Notes under the pieces: generated by a model
What the model was told of the DNA's origin: nothing
Seen by the model: the letters and a program-made list of their open reading frames with translations, nothing else
The model's database searches: none
From: Rostratula benghalensis
Taxonomy: Eukaryota > Chordata > Aves > Charadriiformes > Rostratulidae
DNA length: 64,000 nt
Reading direction: 5' to 3'
NCBI GenBank assembly: GCA_013399305.1
Contig: VXAI01000161.1
Span: 116,236-180,235 of the forward strand
Shown here: positions 22,237 through 35,275 of the stretch, piece by piece
Numbering within the stretch: the first letter of the stretch is position 1
How the letters are laid out: each line of letters begins with the position of its first letter
Position numbers and translations under genes: made by a program

Positions 22237-23046
22237 CAAGAAACCCTAAAATGGTGGTATTCATATGTGACTTCTTGTAAATGAAAAATCATGTCCAGGC
22301 AGGACATTGTAGAACTTAAATCAAAGTTACAGATTCCTATTTAATTAATTTTATTAGAAAACACAAACTCTTTTTTTTCTTGCTTTTCTAAAATTTATTC
22401 TAGTTTTGATAGGAGAAAGAATATTTTCCCCTCCTTTTGTTTTGTGGGGAATACAAGTTTTAAACACTTTCCTTCTCCTTGGTCATCATGATTTCAACAG
22501 TCTTATATCTTTGTGGAATCTGGACAAAGAAAAAAGATAAATCTCATTTTTGAGGTTTTCTAGGGGGTTGTATGGGGAATTTTTTTGAGGAGGGAAGGGT
22601 GGTGTTCTTAACCTTTGGTTTTTTGATGCCTTTGATTTTTGGCTAGTTTCCCCTACAGTATACTTAGAGAAAAATGCCACTAAAATCCGAAGGAATACAG
22701 AAAGACCAAAACTTGAGGCATGCAAATTTACTGAAGAAGTGTTAAAATCTCTAGTCAAAGACTGCTGTGTGGGAATTCATGGCACTTTATCCCACTCGGA
22801 CTCCCAGAACCCACAAAAAAATATTAATCAGGACTTTTGTTTTTGTTTGTTTGTTTTTTGGTCCATACTTTATCCTGTGTTGATGTTTCATCTGCCTGTC
22901 TAACAAAGCTAAACGCATTGTTGTGCTTCCTGATTCACTTATCACACAGCAGTGTTAGACTGTAGTTTATTGAACTTTCTATCCAGCCCACCACTTGTGG
23001 TTTTTTGATGGAATCATGAGCTGCAGAAGAGATTACTCTGGCTTTC
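22237..23046. other. Non-repetitive DNA, nothing recognised
   Basis: T-rich patches, including TTTGTTTGTTTGTTTTTTGG near 22841. No gene recognised. Confidence 0.45.
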
Positions 23047-23074
23047 CACACACACACCCCACACCCCCCCCCCA
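23047..23074. repeat. (CA)n / poly(C) microsatellite
   Basis: Five to six CA units pass into CCCC, ACA and a run of ten C. On the minus strand the G-runs could contribute to a G-quadruplex. Confidence 0.9.
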
Positions 23075-23317
23075 GCTTTTATTTTGTTTCTATTGCTGTC
23101 AGGATACATTCATCTGAATGTAAGAGTCAGGGAGTGTTTACAATCCTTTCTACGGGTGTAATCAATGTACATGCAGTTACATGAGCCTCCAAATTCCTCA
23201 CATTTTCTGCAGTTGACTTTTCCAGGAGGGAAATTCTGGAGCAGGATTGTTTCCCATTTAACAACTGCAGTTGTTTGCAATGTGGATACAAAGGACTCAA
23301 CACCAGAGAGATCTGGA
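23075..23317. other. Short unique stretch before a CR1
   Basis: No feature recognised. Confidence 0.4.
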
Positions 23318-23767
23318 GGTGCTGGAGTGAGTGCAGAGGAGGGCAACAGAGCTGGGGAAGGGCCTGGAGAATAAATCTGAAGAAGAGCGATGGAAGGAGT
23401 TGGGACTGTTTAGCTTCAGGAAGAGGAAGCCTCATCGCTCTCTGCAACTACTTGAAAGGACATTGTAGAGAGGTTGCTGCTGGTCTCTTCTCACAGGGAA
23501 TTAGCGATAGAACAAGAGGGAGTGGCTTGAAGCTGCAACAGGGTAGGTTTAGGCTGGACATTTGGAAAGAATTTTTCCCAGGAAGAGTGGTCAGAGCCTG
23601 GAATGGGCTGCCCAGGGAGGGGGTTGAGTCCCCATCCCTGACTGTGTTTGAGAGTGGTTGAGATGTAGCGTTGGGGAATTTGGTGCAAGGGAGAACTTTG
23701 TAGAGTAGGGCTGATGGTTGGACTCAATGATCCCAAGGGCCTTTTCCAACCTGAATGATTCTATAAT
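23318..23767 (+). mobile_element. CR1 LINE, 450-bp sense copy (ORF2 C-terminus plus 3' UTR)
   Basis: Sense-strand CR1 starts near GCTGGAGTGAGTGCAGAGGA, then GGGCAACAGAGCTGGGGAAG. It continues through the block encoding the end of ORF2 ([27 protein letters not shown]), then GAATGGGCTGCCCAGGGAGG, and ends GGCCTTTTCCAACCTGAATG and ATTCTATAATTG. Both 5' truncation and point decay are evident and the coding frame is not intact. The 3' UTR wording (TTGGGGAATTTGGTGCAAGG, TAGAGTAGGGCTGATGG) matches the reversed copy at 37706-37966. Confidence 0.93.
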
Positions 23768-25050
23768 TGTAGGACTTGAGACAATGAAATCTTAAGTTGA
23801 GGACATTACATGTGTAGTGTTTATTCAGGACCTTTAGTAGAGGGTGTATTCCTGCAACCTTCATTTGTTTGCTTATTTATTTTCTAACTTTGCACTCAAG
23901 AGTTTCTCTAAGTAAAACCAAATAACCATATTTATTTTGTACTGATGCAACTTATAGGATGAGTTTTTTGTCTTTGTGTAAACAAGATTCATAGTTATGA
24001 CATATGCTTGGACAAGGCTGTGTTTACATGACTTCCATACTTCCTGGAACACGTTACATCTCTGTCCACAAACTGAGGAATTTACATTTGCCTTGGTCTT
24101 AATTACTTCTGGCTCTCATAAAATAGTACAAAAAATCAGTCTTTTGATTACTTGGTCAAATTTCAGTCTGTAAAACGGTGAGCAGTGAGTAGCAAGTTGT
24201 AAGAAGAGGTGAGTATTATTTTTTTATTAAAATATATTTACAAAATTAAAAATTTCTGCTCTTCAAAATATATCTAGCAGGAATTTCTCAGGAATCTCTT
24301 CCATATTAACCAGTACTTAAAACTGTAAACCAGTGAAGTGATATGGAAGCTCATTAACAAGAGTTACTTTAGCATTACATGTGTGGCCTTTCAAAGCTTT
24401 TACTACCTTCCATTGGATGGTAGTCTCTAAATAAATTAATAGCAAAAGAGGCTTCTTTGAGCTTAGATAGCAAAATTATAGAAGATATACTTGAATTTTG
24501 TCATTAGTTTAATAATTCTGAAGATATTATATAGACAGGATTTTTTTTTTTTTGCATATGCATCTTTATTCTCATGCATAGTTATCTTAATGTAATTATT
24601 TCAAACAGATTTTTGCAACAATTATCTTCTTAAGAACATTCCTGACACAAGTCATTTTTTGAAATAATTTTCTAAAATTGAAACAAAAAGACAGTCATAA
24701 TGGTCTAGTTCACAAATTGCTGTGTTAAGAGTTCCCATTTAAGTAAATTGTCTAAGTGCATATAATTTTATATGTAATTGTCACTGTTATAAGAGTGAAT
24801 TGCTTTGGCTCCAACTATATATAAGTTCAACATACCCACCTACTTCATAGCTTTGTTTGCTCTATTTAGTAATATGCCTGGGTGAAAGCTGGGAGTTTTG
24901 AACTGCGATGAAGCATCGTGGCAGCAATAGCAACTCAGTATTTTACTACTGTGAGTTTCCCGAGAAAAGGAGGGAGAGGCAGGTAAACACATAGGAGTTA
25001 ATATTGTAGTCATGATTCACAGGTTGAACCCTGATATACAATAAATGCCT
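23768..25050. other. Non-repetitive DNA, nothing recognised
   Basis: AT-rich, no gene or dispersed element recognised. Confidence 0.45.
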
Positions 25051-25340
25051 GGAATCATAGAATTATAGAATGGTTCTGGTTGGAAGGGCCTTTAAAGATC
25101 ATCCAGTTCCAACCCCCCTGCCCTGGGAAGGGACACCTCCCACCAGACCAGGTTGTTCCAAGCCCCATCCAGCCTGGCCTTGAACACCTCCAGAGATGGG
25201 GCATCCTCAGCTTCCCTGGGCAACCTCTTCCAGTGTCTCACCTTCCTCACAGTAATGATTTTCTTCCTAATAATGTATCTAAATCTTCCCTCTTTCAATT
25301 TAAAAACATTATCCCTCATCCTACCGCTCCACTTTGTCTA
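25051..25340 (-). mobile_element. CR1 LINE, 5'-truncated 3' end
   Basis: Starts GGAATCATAGAATTATAGAA, then TGGTTCTGGTTGGAAGGGCC. It continues through GGGACACCTCCCACCAGACC, GAACACCTCCAGAGATGGGG, CTTCCCTGGGCAACCTCTTC and TCTTCCTAATAATGTATCTA. On the minus strand the reading frame at 25319-25092 still shows ORF2 C-terminal wording (KLKEGRFRYIIRKK, VRHWKRLPREAEDAPSLEVF). It is one of the better preserved short copies. Confidence 0.95.
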
Positions 25341-27156
25341 TGCAAGCTCATTTGATTGAAAGATGAGGTCTGCACCTATTTAACACTGAATTACCGCAAA
25401 GTGTCACCCATAAAAGTATTAATTGTTTGAACATGGCAGCTCACAATCATTTTAAGACTGGCTGATTTTTGTTGTTGTTGTTTAGTTTGGTTTTGTACAT
25501 CATTTTAGTCACTAAAAAGTTATTAATAAGTGGTCAAAAGCATTTGTGAATTTTGTCATTTTTTTTCTCTGACCCCTGAAATTTCTATTTCATCTGAAAT
25601 GAAAATGAGGAAAAAAGTAAGGGTTTCCAAGTGTTGAAAGAAAATTATGTTATTTTCATGCATTAAAAAAGCACCTAAACGTTCTACTACTAACAACTAC
25701 TAACGTACTACAAATTGTAATGATGAATTGAATTTAGCTTTTCACTAGCATATAAAGCATGAAAGTAGATGGTCCCACCCAAAGGTAGTACCAGGTCAGC
25801 AATATTCACAGGCCAGTGCATCTCTGGACTGAGTAGGACCAGGAAGAATGAGGAACATATACCTCAAATTCAGGATGAGCTAAGCAGGCAACAAGATTGT
25901 CCCACAGGAGGTGAGGACTGCAGCCAATTCCAGAAACTGGTTAGAAATCACAAGAGATTTCAGCCATTTTACCAGGTTAGTTCAGGTTAAAATTCCTTAT
26001 TTTAGGAATTTGGGGGGGTTTTTTGTTGGTTTATCCAATAGCCAAGTGGTTAGACTCCTCTCATAGTATCAAATATTTCTTCCCCAAAGGATTTGAAGCC
26101 ACATGTTTTACTTGTTATGATTATAACATTAGATATCTCATTAATTTTTTATTTTATACTGTTCATACTGTTATCTTATGTGTGGCATATTTGAATATGC
26201 ATTAAGCATGGAACTGGAATCCAGGGGCTTTCCCCCAACACACACACACACAAAATACAGCTATTACCAAGAGACAGAATTGATTTTTTTTTTTTTTTCC
26301 ATATCCTGGTTTGATGAAATGGGTTTTTGGATAAAAGCACTTCTAAATTAAATTCTTTCTTTTCCAGACATACTATGTAGTTCTTCATTTCCTTTCCTTC
26401 TGTTAATGGACTTGAAAAAAATGAATTTTCCATTTGTGCTGAAAGAAAATGCTTTACTTGGTCAAAAGTGAATAGTTTTTCTTTTCCAAAAATGTTATTA
26501 GAGAAAAATGAAAAGTAAAAATACAAGATTATTTCCCTTTCAGAATTTCTGTTCATTAGTTTAATTACACTAACAGTTACTGAGACAGTCTTTTGGATGA
26601 TGTTTGACTCTTTCAAGAATAATATACACAGTCAGTGGGGTATATGAAATATGACTTCTTTTGGAGCAAGAAATTAGGTGTTTTAGCAAAGTTTTGTTTA
26701 GAGGAATTTGGAAATATCCTACTGATGGAAAAACTAAAAGAATTTTATCTACCAATACCTTAACCTACGCCTAGAAAATTGTAATATTTCCTAAAAAATA
26801 TTACAAGAATGTATGAGAAAGTTAAAAACTCATTATTGTATTTTCTTTACTTAGTGGAGTAATTAATTTTTTAAGACTTGCTCTGTAGAAACAGACTGAA
26901 AATTAATATCTGTGCTTTATTTTAGGGCAACAACTGTGACTTGCTAGAGGTCTGACCTGTGCATCGGAGAGTTTATGGACCCTTTCGCTTTTACCTTTTA
27001 TGTTCAGGCAAAAGGAAAAATGACAAATTCTGATTCTGGTCTAAAAATGGGGATTGATATTGTTCATAGGGTCTCACCTAGTATACTTAGTGATGTGTAG
27101 ATGGGTACCTGGACTATTTTATAAAATTTTTAACTGCTTCTCTGTGTGCTGCTGAT
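25341..27156. other. Non-repetitive DNA, nothing certain
   Basis: It holds a (CA)n run at 26238-26253 and a 146-codon minus-strand open frame at 26176-26616 that I could not support as coding. T/G-rich patches occur near 25468-25497 and 26010-26032. Confidence 0.4.
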
Positions 27157-27290
27157 GTTCAAGGCCAGGCTGGATAGGGCTTTGAGCAACCTGGTCTGGT
27201 GGGAGGTGTCCCTGCCCAGGGCAGGACAGTTGGAACCCGATGGTCTTTAAGGTCCCTTCCAATGCAAACCTTCCTATGATTCTATGATTC
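27157..27290 (+). mobile_element. CR1 LINE, short 3'-end copy
   Basis: Sense-strand CR1: GTTCAAGGCCAGGCTGGATA, the CTGGTGGGAGGTGTCCCTGC block, GGTCCCTTCCAATGCAAACC and the terminal CCTATGATTCTATGATTC. The element ends exactly in the expected repeats. About 134 bases remain, all from the 3' UTR and the last ORF2 codons. Confidence 0.94.
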
Positions 27291-30200
27291 GTTGTGTTCA
27301 AAACCTGTCAGCCTTGTGGACAAGCTAAATGATGTTAAGCTCATAGACTTTCCAAGTTAGGAAGCTCATTGCAAGTAGATAATTATTGTATGGAATATTG
27401 TATTGCACCACATATTTTCAGGGTATGCACGTGTGAGGACCATTGATATTACCAGAGAGATGAGAAAAAAGAGGGAAAAACAACAACTACCATGTTCTCC
27501 TGTAAGAGTATTGCTATTACTAATGTCCATAGTAGCACCAGTGTCAGTAGTGTCATTTGAAGAAGATGGCAACAGGAACAAAGATTTTAAGTTATATTTG
27601 GATCGAAGTGGGCTGGGAGTGGGTATGAGTAAGGGGTTAAGGACAATTCCAAACAAAAGATAAAGTCCCCTGTCCAAATCCAGCTGGTAACTCTCACTGT
27701 GCTGCAATCCCAGACTTGCTTTGTTTCTAACGATACACGTGGAGAGTGTTTGGCATTTTGTATGCTGTAGTGCAGTACTAAAAAAATAAATAAAAATTAG
27801 TACACTCTGTCAGGGTTTTAAGGGACTTGTGAGAACAGCTTACATCCATTACTCATTGGAACTCTGCTATAATTCAGACCCGGAAATAATATGATTTAGT
27901 GACTAACTACACTCAGTAGGAACACAGATGAGTGTAAAATTTAGAATGACATTTATTTAGGTTGCCGCTTTTTTGCAGTTAATTTTAAGATCACATATTT
28001 ACAACCTGTATTAAGTTATTGATGCTGAAGTCATTTATTTCTGCTTTTCAACTTTTGCATTGTGAATAAATGGTATCTTAGAGATTACTGTTGGGGAACT
28101 GTTTGAACCATGATAGCTATTAAGGCCAGTTTTAAACTTTAAAATTAAATATTATTAAATTCCTCATTAGCAATACACCTCATGGTTTTTCCATTTCACT
28201 TTATGCTTGATTTTTTAATTTTTTTTCTTCTTCTTTTTTTTTTTTCTTTTTCTTTTTTTCCTGTTTCTTCTCCTTTCAAAAGGAGGACCTCAAAATTGGC
28301 TCCCGATACTGTTGCTTTTGGCTTTGTTTTCGCCAGTGCTCCTTCTAATTTATTAGTCAGGACATTTCTTTACAGTCTCTTGCATTTCTCTAGTTCTTTG
28401 TTTCCCAGCTTTCCGTTCCTTGGATGTCTCCCATGTACAACACCTTTGCCCTTTCCGTGGTTGAGTTGCTCACATGCATCTGTAAAATGCTAATTTATGT
28501 GTGTCACAGGGCTCTGCTTCTTCTACAAAGTAACGAGCTAATAACATATGTGGATATAATTAAATCTTTCATGTAAAAGTATCCATTGTTTTGTGAGTTC
28601 CTGTTTTATTAATGTTTCATCTGCATATTTGGTTATAAATTGTACTCAAATGAGAGATATTTCTGTGTTAGAAATACCTTTGCAATAGGTAGGTTATTTA
28701 TATTTCCCAAGTTCTGGTTACTGGACAGTGGGTGTGATGGCCAGTATTTGGTGGGTCACTGAGGACACAGAAATAAACAATTATCATTTTCTACAATTAC
28801 CACTGTTTGCTGCTCTGGTAATTCGTTGTCTGACAGCATGGAGATGGCTGCATATAAATATTGTTGTATTGTTTTTCTAAATATTTTATAAACCATATAT
28901 CCTTGAAGTGTTTTTATCCCCTCATCTTTCATTTGCATTCACATTTTTTATACAAATGTGTTTGAGCAGATTTGTTTATACTTATTTGATGAGGTCCTGG
29001 CCACTTGAAAAGATTTAGACTAAGAGAGGACATTTCATTAAAATATTAAAAACTCCGTGTTCATCTTTTCTCTGGTAATTTTGACACCACTAGAACTTCC
29101 CTGGTGTGTAGTTCTAAATGGTGCATTTGCTCTCCCTAACTCATGTAATGCATAATGAAAATGGATAAATAAATTAGTGATAAATTCCCCAACAATATCA
29201 TACAGTAGAAAGTCAGAATAAAATCTCTATTGTTAGCTTGCAATTAAGACCACCAGTAATTTGAAAAAATAAATAATAAAAAATAATGATAATAAAAAAA
29301 AAAAAAATCTGTGTTCTGTTTGCTTTGAAGCCATATTGAAAAGGTTGAGAACACACTGGGAAGCTTAATTAATGACCTGTGTCATGAAGAATGACAAACA
29401 AACATTTACAGTAAGTAGAACCTATATGACCTCCACAGTCTTCACTATAATTAGTTATCTTACACGGTATTTTTTAAAAGGCCTATTAAAACCACAATGA
29501 ATGCAACTCAGTGGGATTCACTGGTATTGTCTTAATTCACTGCTAATTAAGATTTCAGATTAATAGAATATTCTGAACAGGTGCCAGATAATGAAGTGTG
29601 TGTGTTTATTTATGAATGTGCAGGTAAAAGTGAATTATTCCAATAAATCTGATGCGGAAAAGTACGGAGCCTGCTTGTAGCTCTGATTTCAGTGGGAAAA
29701 GAATCTTTTTCACCTGACAGGGGACACTGAACACCTTTCCAGAATAAGAGACATCATATGTAATGCTGCAGAAAGAAGATTGCACTCTGTATTAGAGCAA
29801 ACACATATAACTAATTTTAATTAAAGATTATTCCAAGTCCTTAAATGACATTTAATATGTTATTTACTTTGACAGTTCAAATGGTATAAAATAATTACTG
29901 TTTTGTTATATTTCATATACATTTTAGGACACCTAAATCGAGGTAAAACTCAAGTAAATGAGTAAAGGAGAGCTATGCTATCATAGCTGTTGCCTACAAG
30001 TATTACTTGCACAGTAGGAGTGTGTGTCCTGGGCAGTTCTCCACAACTTGCAATAAATAAATAGACTAATGTAAGAAATTGCTTGAAAATTTCAGGAAAC
30101 TTCCACAGAACTCACACATTTTAACTTGCAGAAGTTATGTTTAAACAAAGGTTGCTTTGAACATTCCTTGGTTATGAATTAGTATAACTAATTGTTATCT

Positions 30201-30482
30201 GAGCTGGAGGATAGCTCATAGAGATCTTTTAACAGGTAAACTTTTTCCTCATCATTTGTTACATTCAACAAAATGGATCTATGGCAGCAGAAAGTTAGCT
30301 TCTTGTTCTTTGGTCTGTAACACTAAATTCAGTGAAAAACACCCAAACCCACAGTCTATTGTGATTGAGGAGCTACTAGGACTGAATTTGACAGAAGTCT
30401 GGAAAATATCAAGATGTTTATTAGAACTTAAAATGCTTTCTCATTCCTGTTTTCAAAGTTTCCCCTAAAATTAAGAAGTAAG
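27291..30482. other. Non-repetitive DNA, nothing recognised
   Basis: A T-rich pyrimidine tract lies at about 28213-28260 and an A-rich patch at 29264-29307. No gene recognised. Confidence 0.45.
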
Positions 30483-30540
30483 TATCATAGAATCATGTAG
30501 GTTGGAAAAGATCCTTAAGATCATTGAGTCCAACTGTTAA
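30483..30540 (-). mobile_element. CR1 LINE, 58-bp 3' tip
   Basis: TATCATAGAATCATGTAGGT then TGGAAAAGATCCTTAAGATC and ATTGAGTCCAACTGTTAA match the reversed tip of the CR1 subfamily whose end reads ATCATCGAGTCCAACCGTTAAC. Similarity stops abruptly after 58 bases, making this an extremely truncated insertion or a deletion remnant. Confidence 0.85.
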
Positions 30541-33500
30541 GATATGTGTGTTGTAAGATACATGTCTGTATATGTGCATTAAGCTCCCAAAAATCGTAAT
30601 GAAGATAGCATCCATAACTTGCACAAACTTTTGCAAGATTGGATCCTATTTTAAGCAAATATGCACACAAAAGCATATACAAAAGAAATATTAAATTAAT
30701 GGGAATTCCAAGCACCTCTGTATATGATAACTCCTACATAAAAACAGCTGAATCCAATCAAGTTCAAAGAATGAACGCTAGAGATTTTAATGGACTTATT
30801 ACAAAATTCACAATAAACTTTGAGAAAAAATTGTTCCATAAAACATAACCACAGTAGTTTCCTAGTGGCAGTGGATTCGAGATTTATCTGCTAGAAATAT
30901 TTCAAAGTACACAAATAATAATGAAGCATATCACCTGGAACACAGATGAATTTAAAGGAATGTTGGTTTTGCCTTAGTTTCAGAATAACAAGTGTTTCAC
31001 AGAAATCTTTCATAGGAAGCCTAGTTTAGTGTAGCGAAATATAAGCCCCAGATAATTTGTACTGCTTAAATAAGAGATTGTTTTGATAATGCTCTGAATC
31101 ATAATAAAAAAGCAGCACACTAGCATAGTAGCACAAAATCCTTGCTAAAATGTAATACAAATTATGTTCAATTCTTGTAAAACAATTATTGAACATAAAG
31201 AAAATTACTAGGAGGAGATGCCTAAAATTATAAAAGGAATAGTTATTATTCTCTTGCTATTCCAAGTATTAAGTTACAATACTCTATTACTTGAAGAGAA
31301 TGTTTTCTTCTGTACATCTTTGTTGTCCCCAGCTGAATTTGTACAGATTCCTTGTTGCCTCCCATAATTCTGAGAATCCTTTTTCTTTTTAATGTCTTTT
31401 CTGACACATGCATATATTTTTTATTTCAAGATATAGAAAAAAATATAACTGAATTTATGCACATGCCTGCATGCACAAACACATATATAAATGACAGGCA
31501 ACTGCACCTCTTTTGTAATTGTTATCCTCTAAAAGGTAAGCATAATGTCTGAGCTATTTGTCTGAAACTTTTATGTAACCAATGCAGAAAGAAAAACTCT
31601 TCATCCTTAGACCAGTCTCTGAAAAAAATTGGGAAAAACTTCTCTAGGGCTTTCTCTTCCTGACCATTGACTGTTGTGACCTAATCCTGCCTTTGAGTAA
31701 ATCTCTAACATTAGATGGTAACCTAGATTTAGGTTAGTTGAACATGCTTTGAATCTACTACTTGAGATGGAATTATTAGGGAAAGAGAGGGGATAAATCA
31801 TGATGGAAAGGTGCAAGGAATAATTTTTGTTGTAAGTAATTTGCAGTGTCTTTTGTTCCAAAGGACAAAAGGAATTAAATGGATCTTTCCATGCAGATCT
31901 GACAGCCAAACTGAGAACTGTATAAAATATACACTAATCCCACAGATTGATTTTGCTGATACATTATAAACATCAGTTCCAAAAGGAAAAATTGATTCAG
32001 AAACAAAAATGTAATAGAACATCCTCAGAGGAAGAAATGCAAGTATTAAGAGTTTGAAAATTTCCTTCAGATTTAGGCAAAATGTGGACAGAAAAATACA
32101 CAAAAAATTTACATGTATTTTAGTGTAATCATTTGACATTTTGAGCTACAGAGTTTTTTTGTAGTCTCACTAGATACCTTTGCTCTTTTTTTACTCTCAG
32201 ATATTTTATTTCTGCTCTGCCATTTTGATTTTTTTTTCTAGCACATTTGTTGTACTTTTTAATCCTTCTCTCATTTCCTATTTCCATTGCCACTATTATA
32301 CTTTATACTCTAGTTCTGCTGAAGTCTTCTTTCTTCCCTAGCCTTTTTCTTCAATCCAGAACTTCCCACTTGCTCATGTATGACTGTCTCTTTGCCATTT
32401 AATTTCTTCTTTGAGATAATGACAACTAAAAGACTAGAATTTGACGACAAACTATTAAACCTTCTTTTAATGCAAGACTCTTGAAGCATGAACTCTCAAC
32501 TGAACTGAATCTCTTAAGACTATAGTTTTGCATTCAGTGGAATTATGGCTTCAGCTGTTTTAAACATCTCTTATCCTTATTTTCCATTTCGGCTACTTTT
32601 TCAATCCACCTTTCCACATCACATTAAACATTAGATTGGAGAATTATTTGAAAACAAACTCAGGAAAGAAAGGATAAAATGTTAATTTTTCAGGTGGATC
32701 AATTTACCGATTGACTTTCCTGCTCAGCCATACTGATACATCTCCTCTTGGAACAGCAGAAAGAAAAGAGAATAAAGAAACTTTGAAAATTGCCATTTTA
32801 TCCTAATCTAAATTAATACATGCCTGGCTTTTGTTAAGTTTTAAATTTTCACACTGCTTTAACTTTTTGGAAAATTCTTTGAGATAAAAAGAATGAGCAA
32901 GATATTTTCACACTTAGGTGGCTTTTCTTGATAAAATCAAGACTATCTAACACACTATTTGACAGTCAGTATATGATATTTAATGGAATTCTTTCTTTAT
33001 TCCTGCTTGACTGAAATTTTTTGGTAAATTAGTACTCTACCCAAATAAACTGTCATCAAGCCTTTATTGCAATTTACCTCTTAAATCATGTGCTGTCTTA
33101 AACTTCAAAAAGTTCAAGTTTTATAATTAAAAAAATCATATCAGAAAAAAAGTCCTGAATATTTGGAAAGAAAAGAAAGTAGGTTTCATAATAAAATGTC
33201 ACTCTGTCATATTAATTTCTGAGATGTGTTTAAAAAATCCACAACTTTAAAACAGTGCTATGATGTGTAAAAGCAAATGGTTTTAATATCTATAAGGAAT
33301 TTTTAGGTGCCTTAAAAATTCAGGTTTTAAAGACAACTTTTTTATTGGAGCTTTCCTTAGCAGTTCCAAGCATGGAGGGTTAACAACAAAGAAATATCCT
33401 TGACAATTGTCAATCTTTTTGCAGATAAGGACAATGAATTGAAACTTTTAGCTAGTATTCAGCGTCAGATAATGCCATGACTAATTTAATTTACTGCATT

Positions 33501-33565
33501 TTACCATATCTCAGATATTGTTTAAATACTCTCATTCCAGTATGTTGCACTCTGGTAGGCCCCAT
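30541..33565. other. Non-repetitive DNA, nothing recognised
   Basis: Uniformly AT-rich. Chance open frames only (for example 31607-31909 and 31798-32139 on the minus strand). Confidence 0.45.
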
Positions 33566-34300
33566 GGAATCACATAATGGTTGAGGTTGGAAGTGACCTC
33601 TGGAGGTCGCTCAGGAGACAGCATTGAAACATCTTCCTGAAGTGCAGGTAGACAATGTTCACTGCTCTCTCCTTGTCTACCAAGCCAGTCATTTTATCAC
33701 CAAAGTTTATCAGGCTGGTCAAGGAAGACTTCCCTTTCATAAGTGCAAGTCTATTACTTCTGATGACCTTCTTCTCCTTCATGTGCCTGGAAATTGGTCT
33801 CCAGGATGGAAAATCATTCTGTGGCTTCTCCACCAGGGACTGAGATGAGGCTGACTGGCCTGTAGTTCCCCAAGTCCTCCTTATTGCCCTTCTTCAAGAT
33901 AGGAGTGACTTTGGCTTTCCTTCAGTTCTCAGACACATCTCTCAATTGCCATGATCAGTGAAGGATTATGGAGAGTGACTCCACGATGACATCAGCCAGC
34001 TTCCCTCAACTCTCCTGGTTGCATCCCATCAAGACCTATTGTCTTGAGTAAATTTACTTTGCTTGAGCAGTGATCCTCCAATTTTCTTCTATCAAGGCTA
34101 TGTTTTCCATTCTCCAGCCTTTCCACCAGTCTCTGGGACACTGGATTCCTGAAGAGTGTTTTTACTACTAAAGACTGAGGCGAAGCAAGGTCCCTGCCCC
34201 AGTCAGCACTTGGCTCATGATTTCCCTGTCTACCTTTTGCTATTTACATGCTTATAGAATCCCTTCTTTTTGCCAATCTTGCTGTCATGCTTTAACGTTT
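33566..34300 (-). mobile_element. CR1 LINE with internal deletion: 3' tip joined to RT-coding region
   Basis: The first 50 or so bases (GGAATCACATAATGGTTGAG, GTTGGAAGTGACCTCTGGAG) are a reversed CR1 3' tip. At about 33622 the sequence jumps into ORF2 reverse-transcriptase coding sequence. On the minus strand it encodes SRHMKEKKVIRS, KGKSSLTSLINF, KMTGLVDKERAVNIVYLHF, which are the finger region and motif A of CR1 RT. Motif A is damaged (YLHFRKMF instead of YLDFSKAFD). The rest, to about 34300, is the region between endonuclease and RT. About 1.3 kb of 3' ORF2 expected between the two parts is missing. Confidence 0.88.
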
Positions 34301-35099
34301 TCATCATGGGCTGAAAAATTATGTTCCATGAGCAAAATCGGTGTGACTACAGTAAAGTTTCTGCACCTTTTAGTATTTCTGTCAGGAGTATCTTGAAACT
34401 AATAGGGGAAAAAAAATTAAATTACTTCCTCCTTTTACTTGCTGTGTAACATCTGATGAGCCTAAATAGTTTGGTATCACAATCTGTGAAGCCACAGAGA
34501 AATGGGATTTCATTTCAGAATCCTCTATCTGTCAGCTGAAAGGCCAGGTAAAATAGCTTTAGCAGTCTACTAATGTTTATCATACCCAAAAGGATCAGTT
34601 CAGTTTTCAGTCAGTCCTGGATAACAGTATCTAAGTAATCTGTGAATGAATAGAAGCAATTATGTCATACACTTTTGATTGGTTTTGGTACAAGCATTTT
34701 GTATCTGTATTTTCAAATTTCCTTACTTTTGAGAGGGTTAATCTGGGGTTATTTTCTGAAATGTTCCAAGTTCTGAAAAACAGGCATAACATTTCTTTTC
34801 GTTCAATTGGGAAAGTCTATGATGACCTGTCAAAGATGACAGAGTGTAGCCTAGTAATTACATTGATCAGTTCCCTTGATACCCTTAGTATCCACTTCCA
34901 TGGACCTCTGCTTCTCCTGTTTGCTCAAGTTATCCCTGAATTCATCATCCTATCTACAGTACTATCATGAATAGTACTGTAATCCTTCAGACTCTGCCAC
35001 TTGGCAGAAATGCTTGAGATCAAATGTTGCCACTAAAGCCAGAAGTAATGAAGGTGCTGATTGCCTCACTCTTTTCTGGGTCCATTGTCATGAGTTCTC
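34301..35099. other. Non-repetitive DNA, nothing recognised
   Basis: A 102-codon plus-strand open frame at 34662-34970 has no recognised domain or splice context. Confidence 0.4.
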
Positions 35100-35275
35100 C
35101 CACCTCTTTTTTTGCATGAGAATATCATTTGCCTTATTTTTCTTCAGCTGTAAATGTAGAAGCTGCCTTACAGCCCTTTGCATCATTTTTTTCATTTCCA
35201 AGTCCAGCTGAGTTTTGGCTTTATTACATTTCTGAATGTCTGGGTAATGTTTCTGTATTCTTCCTGTGCTCACTG
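35100..35275 (-). mobile_element. Probable old CR1/L3-like fragment (linker between endonuclease and RT)
   Basis: Read on the minus strand, codons here give NKAKTQLDLEMKK followed about 17 residues later by LKKNKANDI. This fits the CR1 ORF2 pattern RKAKAQLELNLARD then FYRYVGQKRKAKESV. The DNA also resembles the antisense wording of that region (TTTTGGCTTT, TTTCTGTATTCTTCCTGTG). No 3' CR1 end is attached, so it would be an internal relic. Divergence is high; treat the assignment as tentative. Confidence 0.45.

Noticed and set aside
26176..26616. 146-codon minus-strand open frame with a coding-like middle part
   Set aside because: The frame runs through a poly(A)-encoded lysine block and a CA microsatellite, and no donor GT fits the end of the coding-like part. 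Possibly an old pseudo-exon, but not supportable.
34662..34970. 102-codon plus-strand open frame
   Set aside because: Phe/Leu/Ser-rich chance frame in AT-rich DNA with no supporting signals.
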